Assembly: GCA_025457905.1 (NCBI GenBank)
Contig: JALOTM010000082.1
Span: 1-6,294 of the forward strand
Reading direction: 5' to 3'
Origin: Methanomassiliicoccales archaeon
Lineage (GTDB): Archaea; Thermoplasmatota; Thermoplasmata; Methanomassiliicoccales; UBA472
DNA: 6,294 nucleotides
Numbering within the stretch: the stretch's first letter is position 1; each line of letters opens with the position of its first letter. A program made the translations under genes and the position numbers. Under the pieces are notes generated by a model. It ran no database searches and had not been told where the DNA came from. It saw nothing but the letters and a program-made list of their open reading frames with translations. Shown piece by piece: positions 1-6,294 of this stretch.

Positions 1-71
1 GGTTCGAGATCCGCGTGCCCACGGAGAAGTTCCGCCTCAGGGACGAGGCGGAGGGCATGGCCGCGGGCTGA
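1..71 (+). CDS. C-terminal end of an unidentified protein (partial, 5' end outside window)
   Basis: An open frame enters from the left edge (codons in phase from base 3) and ends at TGA 69-71. It gives 22 residues, beginning FEIRVPTEKFRLRDEAEG and ending MAAG. The composition is charged and coding-like, with G/C at nearly every third position as in carA and carB, which supports a real gene tail. The fragment is too short to assign a family or function, and no domain motif is visible. It runs in the same direction as carA, but 193 bases and a TATA-like box separate the two, so co-transcription is not required. Confidence 0.55.
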   Translation, partial: FEIRVPTEKFRLRDEAEGMAAG

Positions 72-175
72 GAAGGCGGCGGGAGGTCGCCCTCGATTAA
101 GTCAATAGGGCCGTCTGCCGGAGGCAGCGATGCGGCGGTCAGGCGCGGTCGTTCCCGTGTCCTGCCTCGGACCCA

Positions 176-213
176 CCTGTCTTCTATCGGACAGGATGCT
201 CACGGCCCTGTCC
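176..213. repeat. Alternating inverted repeats CCTGTC / GGACAGG / CCTGTCC upstream of carA
   Basis: CCTGTC (176-181) is the reverse complement of GACAGG (190-195), with 8 bases between. GGACAGG (189-195) is also the perfect complement of CCTGTCC (207-213), with 11 bases between. The middle arm can pair with either flank but not both. This could be a DNA operator with three half-sites. If a promoter further upstream is used, it could instead be a leader RNA with two alternative hairpins. The pairing is seen directly; the function is inferred. Confidence 0.4.
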
Positions 214-224
214 TTCCGCTCGGG

Positions 225-264
225 AGAAGGGTTAAGTATCCCCTAACTTTTCCATCGAACCTTA
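225..264 (+). promoter_or_regulatory. Probable archaeal promoter of carAB (BRE/TATA-like), near-leaderless
   Basis: A purine-rich stretch (GAGAAGG, about 224-230) precedes GTTAAGTAT (231-239), the best AT-rich box in an otherwise GC-rich gap. In archaea transcription starts about 25 bases downstream of the TATA centre. That places the start near 260-262, only a few bases before the carA ATG at 265. No Shine-Dalgarno sequence lies before that ATG (CATCGAACCTTA). This fits a leaderless or very short-leader transcript, as is common in several archaeal groups. The box is seen in the sequence; its use as a promoter is inferred. Confidence 0.5.
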
Positions 265-1337
265 ATGGCGACATGCTACCTGGTGCTCGAGGACGGGACG
301 GTAATGGAGGGCACCGGTTTCGGTTATGAGCAGACGGTTTACGGGGAGGTCGTCTTCAACACCGGCATGACCGGGTACCAGGAGAGCCTCACCGATCCCT
401 CCTACCGCGGCCAGATCCTCATCCAATCCTATCCTCTCATCGGTAACTACGGCGTCAACCACACGGACTTCGAGTCCGACCGCGTGCAGGTCCGCGGGTA
501 CGTGGTCCGCGAGCGCTGCCTCGAGCCGAGCAACATGTACGCCGGCGACCGCATCGACCCCTTCCTCAAGAAGAACCGCGTCCCGGGGATCTCCGAGCTC
601 GACACCCGCTCCCTCATCATCAAGATCCGCGAGAAGGGGACGCCCCGGGGGGCGATATGCTTCGAGGAGGACGTGGACAAGGTCCTCAGGAAGGTGCAGA
701 CCATGCCCTTCCCCTCGGACTCCAACCTGGTGGACGAGGTGAGCGTCAAGGAGCCGCAGCGCTTCGAGCGCGAGGGCCTGAAGGAGGTGGTGCTCATCGA
801 CTGCGGCACCAAGCAGAACATCGTGCGCGAGCTGAGGAAGCGCTTCTCGCTCACGGTGGTGCCCTACGACGTGGACCCCAGCTTCTTCCGCGACCATCAT
901 GTCGACGGCGTCATGCTCTCCAACGGTCCCGGGGACCCGGCGCATCCGACCATCCAGGAGACCACGGTGCGCACCCTGAGGGCCATCAAGGACGATCACC
1001 CGATCATGGGCGTGTGCTTCGGCAACCAGCTCATCGCCCGGGCCTTCGGCGGCACCACCTACAAGCTGAAGTTCGGGCACCGGGGCGTGAACCAGCCGGT
1101 GAAGTACAAGGACCGGGTGTTCATCACCTCCCAGAACCACGGGTTCGCGGTGGACCCCGACTCCCTGCCGCCGGAGCTGGAGGTGTCCATGGTGAACGTG
1201 AACGACGGGACGGTGGAGGGCCTGCGCCACAAGGAGCTGCCCATCTTCTCCGCCCAGTACCATCCGGAGGCCTCGCCCGGGCCCAAGGACACCTCCTTCC
1301 TGTTCGACGAGTTCGCCAAGCTGCTGGAGGAGCGCCG

Positions 1338-1341
<4 letters not shown>
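265..1341 (+). CDS. carA: Carbamoyl-phosphate synthase small (glutaminase) subunit
   Basis: This cytoplasmic subunit hydrolyses glutamine and passes ammonia through a tunnel to CarB for carbamoyl phosphate synthesis, which feeds pyrimidines and arginine. The 358 residues are close to the usual 360-380. An N-terminal CPSase small-chain domain (about 1-150, with FNTGMTGYQE at 31-40 and DPSYRGQ at 44-50) precedes a class I glutamine amidotransferase domain (about 173-355). Visible catalytic elements are the oxyanion-loop SNGPGDP at 219-225, the nucleophile Cys251 in GVCFGNQ, and His333/Glu335 in QYHPEA, so the triad is complete. The usual His in GICLGHQ is Asn254 here. ATG 265 is chosen because the family's conserved N-terminus starts right after it and a TATA-like box sits about 26-33 bases upstream. 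The stop overlaps the carB start by ATGA. Confidence 0.97.
1326..1332 (+). promoter_or_regulatory. Shine-Dalgarno site for carB inside the carA 3' end
   Basis: GGAGGAG ends five bases before ATG 1338. It fixes the carB start at the ATGA overlap, although the frame is open far upstream, and suggests translational coupling of the two subunits. Confidence 0.75.
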
Positions 1342-4556
<3,215 letters not shown>

Positions 4557-4703
4557 AAGAGGGGGACGTCGGCCGGCCGTGGTTCCATGGGGGGCACGGG
4601 GCACGTCCGGCCAACTGCTCCGTCGAACGCCTCCCTGTTACAAATCGAAAACCCCGAATTCGCGATGGATGGAAAAGCATGGTAAGGGGTTTGGCCGGGC
4701 AGC
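4557..4703. other. Convergent gap between carB and the 97-residue gene
   Basis: These 147 bases lie between two gene ends. They hold GGCCGGCC (4571-4578) and the 15-mer GCACGTCCGGCCAAC (4601-4615), which can pair imperfectly with TTGGCCGGGC (4690-4699). A-rich patches near 4642-4651 and 4673-4676 read as short T runs on the minus strand and could help end leftward transcription. No clear poly-U terminator for carB is visible, and I support no gene here. Confidence 0.4.
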
Positions 4704-4997
4704 TCAGATCGTCGACAGGATGTGCATTATCTTGTACGACTCCGGCCCCGGCGGGAAGAACTGGATGATGGGGATGACGTCGGCCATGTGCATCTCCGGG
4801 ACATGCTTGGCCCAGAAGTCCTTGAGCTCCTGGACGCTCTCCGTCTCGTAGACGCACCAGGCCCCGGTCAGCCCGGCGTTGATGTGGCTGCTGATCATGC
4901 AGGCGCTCTTCGGCAGGCCGGGCATGGCCTCGATCACCTTCCTCCCCACCGTCTTGAAGTCCTCCTTCTTCCAGGTGTGCACTAGCAGGTACAGCAT
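4704..4997 (-). CDS. Small DUF3303-like alpha/beta protein, function unknown
   Basis: This is a complete 97-residue leftward frame with ATG at 4997-4995, TCA (stop TGA on its strand) at 4704-4706, and a strong GGAGGTG site four bases before the start. The protein opens MLYLLVHTWKKEDF. It has a middle hydrophobic strand (GAWCVYETES, about 46-55) followed by a helix (VQELKDFWAKHV, about 56-67) and an IPIIQFFPPGP segment. That pattern of N-terminal strand, helix, ETES-type strand, helix and closing strand resembles DUF3303-like members of the small ferredoxin-like alpha/beta-barrel group. The assignment is from memory of the pattern and is tentative. No signal peptide, membrane span or metal motif is evident; Cys33 and Cys48 are isolated. 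The gene is convergent with carB and divergent from the broken gene, so it is probably monocistronic. Its partner or substrate cannot be told. Confidence 0.8.
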   Translation of the reverse strand: MLYLLVHTWKKEDFKTVGRKVIEAMPGLPKSACMISSHINAGLTGAWCVYETESVQELKDFWAKHVPEMHMADVIPIIQFFPPGPESYKIMHILSTI

Positions 4998-5001
4998 TTT
5001 A

Positions 5002-5008
5002 CACCTCC
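5002..5008 (-). promoter_or_regulatory. Strong Shine-Dalgarno site for the 97-residue gene
   Basis: On the minus strand GGAGGTG lies four bases before the ATG at 4997. It is a near-ideal complement of the 16S rRNA 3' end and is what decides this start. Confidence 0.8.
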
Positions 5009-5118
5009 ATGGAAGGCCTCGAAGGCCGACCTACTTGCCCCTTATCACGGCCGGCGATAGGAGGGGAACGACGAATGCCGACTTGGGAGGGGGCCGGGTA
5101 GGAGGACATGTTTAAGAC
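5009..5118. promoter_or_regulatory. Divergent intergenic region with hairpin and weak promoter-like boxes
   Basis: This stretch separates the leftward 97-residue gene from the rightward broken gene. It holds a perfect short hairpin, GGCCT-CGA-AGGCC (5015-5027), just upstream of the leftward SD; the same bases also give the direct repeat GAAGGCC at 5012 and 5021. CTTATCAC (5041-5048), read leftward as GTGATAAG, is a weak TATA candidate whose start would fall near 5018. GTTTAAGACAT (5110-5120) is a better rightward TATA candidate, and it overlaps the first possible ATG of the next gene. All promoter calls here are inferred. Confidence 0.3.
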
Positions 5119-5589
5119 ATGCGCCGTCCAATTCAATCCTGGTGGGGCAGCTTGTCTTTCAAGGAGAGGATGCTGGACAGGATGGAGCTTCATGCGCTGA
5201 GCGCCTACGACAACGAGCTGTGCGAGGCGCTCCGCAGGCACCTCGGCACCTTCGCCATAGAGGCCAGGGAGGCGATGCCAGGGACCCCGGAATGCATGCA
5301 CCGTCGCGTGCTCATGGACCATTCCAGGATACTCATCAGCAGCCTCAAGGTGAGCGGGCGCAGCTTCGGGCAGGTGGACGTGAGCCAGTATACAGGAGGG
5401 GGTCACCGGGGAGGCACCTACACCTGGTACTGGTTCGGGTACCTGGTGCCCAGGCGGGTGGACAGGACGCTCAAGGAGGGCGTGGCCGCGCAGCTCCACC
5501 TCATGAAGAAAGGGCTGCTGCACCGGGAGACGGCCGGGCATGAATGGAGGGGCGAAGGGCCTGCTGCACCGGGAGACGGTCGGGCATGA
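5119..5589 (+). CDS. N-terminal fragment of the split unrecognised gene
   Basis: As it stands this frame encodes 156 residues. About 145 belong to the original protein: MRRPIQSWWGSL at the start, the YTWYWFGYLVPRRVD region, then KGLLHRETAGHEWRG from repeat copy 1. The last 11 residues (EGPAAPGDGRA) come from reading copy 2 in the wrong frame and are not expected to be native. Coding character is good up to the repeat. If the later start at ATG 5170 is used, the product loses 17 residues. Whether this truncated product is stable or functional cannot be judged. It stands divergent from the 97-residue gene, with no visible operon partner upstream. Confidence 0.55.
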   Translation: MRRPIQSWWGSLSFKERMLDRMELHALSAYDNELCEALRRHLGTFAIEAREAMPGTPECMHRRVLMDHSRILISSLKVSGRSFGQVDVSQYTGGGHRGGTYTWYWFGYLVPRRVDRTLKEGVAAQLHLMKKGLLHRETAGHEWRGEGPAAPGDGRA

Positions 5590-5600
5590 ATGGAGGGGCG
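5509..5600 (+). repeat. 46-base tandem direct repeat, two copies, inside the split gene
   Basis: Copy 1 (5509-5554) and copy 2 (5555-5600) abut exactly and align without gaps at 43 of 46 positions. The differences are 5511/5557 (A/G), 5514/5560 (G/C) and 5534/5580 (C/T). In the gene's frame the first two are silent third-position changes (Lys, Gly) and the third is Ala to Val. Each copy encodes KGLLHRET-A/V-GHEWRG plus one extra base. That extra base shifts the frame by +1. Confidence 0.95.
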
Positions 5601-5854
5601 GTGCCTTGGCCGGGACGCTCAACCAGGACCAGGAGCTCATGCAGGCCATCGCCGGCCTCGACCGGGGGTCGGCCTCGCTGGGCATCGGCCCGGCCGCCGC
5701 CGGCTTCTGGACCACCCTGCATGTGATGGCCAACGAGGAGGAGGGGTACGTGGGGCTATGGCAGCCGTCCCTCGACCCCTACGTCCTCCCAACGGAGCTG
5801 GACCTGATGATCGCGGAGAGGGTGACCAGGCATGTGCAGCAGTTCGTCCCGTAA
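5540..5854 (+). CDS. C-terminal fragment of the split unrecognised gene
   Basis: This frame, shifted by one base from the N-terminal fragment, runs to TAA 5852-5854. It contains repeat copy 2 as KGLLHRETVGHEWRG, followed by the rest of the protein (ALAGTLNQDQELMQAIAGLD, then FWTTLHVMANEEEGYVGLW and TELDLMIAERVTRHV). ATG 5540 lies inside copy 1 and overlaps the N-terminal frame by 50 bases. A later in-frame ATG at 5639 has AGGAG three bases upstream and would give 71 residues. Independent translation is possible but unproven, and the simplest reading is the orphaned 3' half of one gene. Confidence 0.45.
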   Translation: MNGGAKGLLHRETVGHEWRGGALAGTLNQDQELMQAIAGLDRGSASLGIGPAAAGFWTTLHVMANEEEGYVGLWQPSLDPYVLPTELDLMIAERVTRHVQQFVP

Positions 5855-5916
5855 TGGCCGGCCCCAGCCTCGTTCCCTCCTTGAACTGGCCCGTCGGTCC
5901 TGGCACCTTCCCCACT

Positions 5917-5924
5917 AAAAAAAA
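5917..5924 (-). terminator. Candidate poly-U terminator for leftward transcription
   Basis: Eight consecutive A on the plus strand read as T8 on the minus strand, directly after a GC-rich stretch (GACCAACACCG). Archaeal termination relies mainly on such U runs. It could end transcripts of the leftward gene at 6164-6294, or of a short RNA starting in the AT-rich island. The run is seen directly; its activity is inferred. Confidence 0.35.
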
Positions 5925-5928
5925 CGGT

Positions 5929-5978
5929 GTTGGTCGGGCGCGCGATGTCAAAGGAGGATTGCACGTTCGGCCAACGTG
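5929..5978. repeat. Overlapping inverted repeats (two alternative hairpins)
   Basis: CACGTT (5962-5967) and AACGTG (5973-5978) form a perfect six-base stem with a five-base loop. The overlapping CGTTCGGCCAAC (5964-5975) can instead pair with GTTGGTCGGGCG (5929-5940). As plus-strand RNA that gives 12 consecutive pairs, three of them G-U, enclosing a 23-base loop that contains AAAGGAGGATTG. The two structures exclude each other. On the minus strand the G-U pairs become C-A mismatches, so only the short hairpin is strong there. Confidence 0.4.
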
Positions 5979-6023
5979 TAAAATATAGGTCGATGTATTA
6001 TTTAAAATAAGCACTTATAATTT
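5979..6023. promoter_or_regulatory. AT-rich island with symmetric TATA-like sequence
   Basis: 37 of these 45 bases are A or T, in an otherwise GC-rich window. The core TTATTT-A-AAATAA (5998-6010) is a perfect inverted repeat, so it looks like a TATA box on both strands. CTTATAAT (6014-6021) and ATATAGG (5983-5989) are further candidates. Start sites about 25 bases away would fall near 5977 leftward and near 6030-6043 rightward. Neither direction leads to a convincing protein gene, because the flanking genes converge on this gap. The island is either an orphan promoter or an AT-rich 3' region. Confidence 0.4.
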
Positions 6024-6162
6024 CCTTGCTGGAGCTTGCCAGATGCCTCGGGTCCCGATATGCTCGTAGGTGCTGGCTCGAGGATCGGCCTGCCGCGGCC
6101 CGATGGGCTCGCCCCCGGGAACCCTTCGGTCGGGCGGCCGCCTGCGGATATCGCAACGGGGC

Positions 6163-6176
6163 CTCAGGTGCCTGAG
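6163..6176 (-). repeat. Short inverted repeat over the stop codon of the leftward gene
   Basis: CTCAGG (6163-6168) and CCTGAG (6171-6176) are perfect complements separated by two bases. As RNA this folds as a five-base stem with a four-base loop. It spans the TGA of the leftward partial gene. No T run follows, so it is not a clear intrinsic terminator. Confidence 0.35.
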
Positions 6177-6294
6177 CGCCTCTGCTTCGCCCGGGCAGCG
6201 CGCTTGCGCACCTCCTTCTCGACCCAGGTCTCGTAGAAGTGCACGTTCAGCGAGACCTCGGGGAGCACCCTCTCCACCTCCGGGAACTCCGCCA
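6164..6294 (-). CDS. C-terminal end of an unidentified leftward protein (partial, 5' end outside window)
   Basis: On the minus strand a frame enters from the right edge and stops at TGA (bases 6166-6164), giving 42 residues. It begins AEFPEVERVLPEVSLNVHFY, continues ETWVEKEVRKRA, and ends with a Lys/Arg-rich tail (ARAKQRRSGT). Strong G/C third positions and a sensible helix-forming, charged composition support it as real, while the frame opposite it has poor composition. The basic tail could contact nucleic acid, but that is a guess, and the family cannot be identified from this piece. It faces the split gene across a 309-base gap. Confidence 0.6.
   Translation of the reverse strand, partial: AEFPEVERVLPEVSLNVHFYETWVEKEVRKRAARAKQRRSGT

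Larger units (their letters stand above)
5119..5854 (+). pseudogene. Unrecognised gene split by a frame-breaking 46-base tandem duplication
   Basis: Two overlapping open frames, 5119-5589 and 5540-5854, are halves of one gene. The join is a 46-base tandem repeat (5509-5554 and 5555-5600). Because 46 is not a multiple of three, the second copy throws translation into another frame and to TGA 5587-5589. Removing either copy leaves 690 bases, a continuous 229-residue protein ending HVQQFVP. I do not recognise the family. The N-terminal part is helical and charged, followed by a Gly/aromatic stretch (GGGHRGGTYTWYWFGY, about residues 94-109). The C-terminal part is a soluble mix with FWTTLHVM and GLWQPSLDPY. 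No membrane span or signal peptide is apparent. The start is uncertain: ATG 5119 is the first in frame, but ATG 5170 follows AAGGAGAGG and a TATA-like box at 5110-5120. It could be a recent pseudogene, a reversible on/off allele, or an assembly error. Confidence 0.7.
5855..6163. other. 309-base gap between convergent genes, no supported gene
   Basis: The gap starts with GGCCGGCC (5856-5863) right after the stop. It then carries AACTGGCCCGTCG (5884-5896), eight A (5917-5924), two overlapping hairpins (5929-5978) and an AT-rich island (5979-6023), each described separately. From 6024 to 6163 the sequence is GC-rich with short stems, such as ATCGGCC pairing with GGCCCGAT with a one-base bulge around 6085-6105, and the palindrome GGCGGCCGCC (6133-6142). 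A 66-codon TTG frame at 6036-6236 has unconvincing composition and runs antisense into the leftward gene. I see no tRNA or known structured RNA. Confidence 0.5.

Noticed and set aside
115..127. CTGCC-GGA-GGCAG hairpin after the left-edge gene
   Set aside because: The stem has only five pairs with no U run, so it is not a supportable terminator and could easily occur by chance in GC-rich sequence.
135..150. GCGGTC direct repeat spaced by 10 bases
   Set aside because: A six-base GC-rich repeat is expected by chance here, and no third copy or symmetry supports an operator.
262..1263. 333-codon open frame on the minus strand opposite carA
   Set aside because: Its composition mirrors carA read backwards, with repeated HV, VLG and LVH patterns and no recognisable motif. 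It has no promoter or SD of its own.
657..1337. Upstream extension of the carB frame inside carA
   Set aside because: The translation is low-complexity Arg/Gly/Ala/Pro. The family N-terminus begins just after ATG 1338, which has its own SD.
4579..4851. 90-codon frame on the plus strand crossing the carB 3' gap
   Set aside because: More than half overlaps antisense to the 97-residue gene, which has a far better start and SD.
5590..5988. 132-codon frame on the plus strand starting in repeat copy 2
   Set aside because: It is the off-frame reading of the C-terminal half of the split gene (Arg/Gly/Pro-rich) and runs into noncoding sequence.
5945..6010. 21-codon frame MSKEDCTFGQRVKYRSMYYLK in the AT-rich gap
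   Set aside because: There is no SD before the ATG, and its second half is simply the AT-rich island. Too short to support without conservation.
5637..6014. 125-codon frame on the minus strand across the split gene end and the gap
   Set aside because: Its C-terminal portion is Arg/Pro/Gly low-complexity shadow coding, and it crosses the T8 run and hairpins. No SD precedes it.
6036..6236. 66-codon TTG-start frame on the plus strand
   Set aside because: Composition is Pro/Gly/Arg-rich and shadow-like, and its 3' part lies antisense to the better-supported leftward gene end at 6164-6294.

Overview
The window is strongly GC-rich, with coding regions that use mostly G or C at third codon positions. 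It looks archaeal. AT-rich TATA-like boxes stand out from the GC-rich background, and carA appears to have little or no leader. Shine-Dalgarno sites of the GGAGG/GGAGGTG type precede the other starts. The gene content would suit a GC-rich member of the Thermoplasmata, for example a Methanomassiliicoccales-like methanogen, but that placement is inference and no marker gene in the window fixes it.

Layout: (1) the last 22 codons of an unidentified rightward gene end at 71. (2) A 193-base gap holds alternating CCTGTC/GACAGG arms and a TATA-like box just before carA. (3) carA (265-1341) and carB (1338-4556) overlap by ATGA. They encode the glutaminase and synthetase subunits of carbamoyl-phosphate synthetase and fill most of the window. 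The enzyme makes carbamoyl phosphate from glutamine, bicarbonate and two ATP, for UMP and arginine synthesis. (4) After a short convergent gap comes a leftward 97-residue protein (4704-4997) resembling the DUF3303-like small alpha/beta-barrel proteins. (5) A rightward unrecognised gene (5119-5854) is divergent from it. A 46-base tandem duplication splits its reading frame, and removing one copy restores a continuous 229-codon frame. (6) A 309-base gap between convergent genes holds hairpins, a run of eight A, an abrupt AT-rich island with symmetric TATA-like sequence, and GC-rich sequence without a supported gene. (7) The C-terminal 42 codons of a leftward gene run off the right edge.

The carAB pair is ordinary and appears intact. 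The points that deserve attention are the frame-breaking 46-base tandem repeat, the AT-rich island in a convergent gap with a possible small leftward RNA, the alternating inverted repeats upstream of carA, and a 15-base motif shared by two separate 3' intergenic regions. I found no CRISPR array, transposase, tRNA or rRNA, and nothing that amounts to a clear new multi-gene system.
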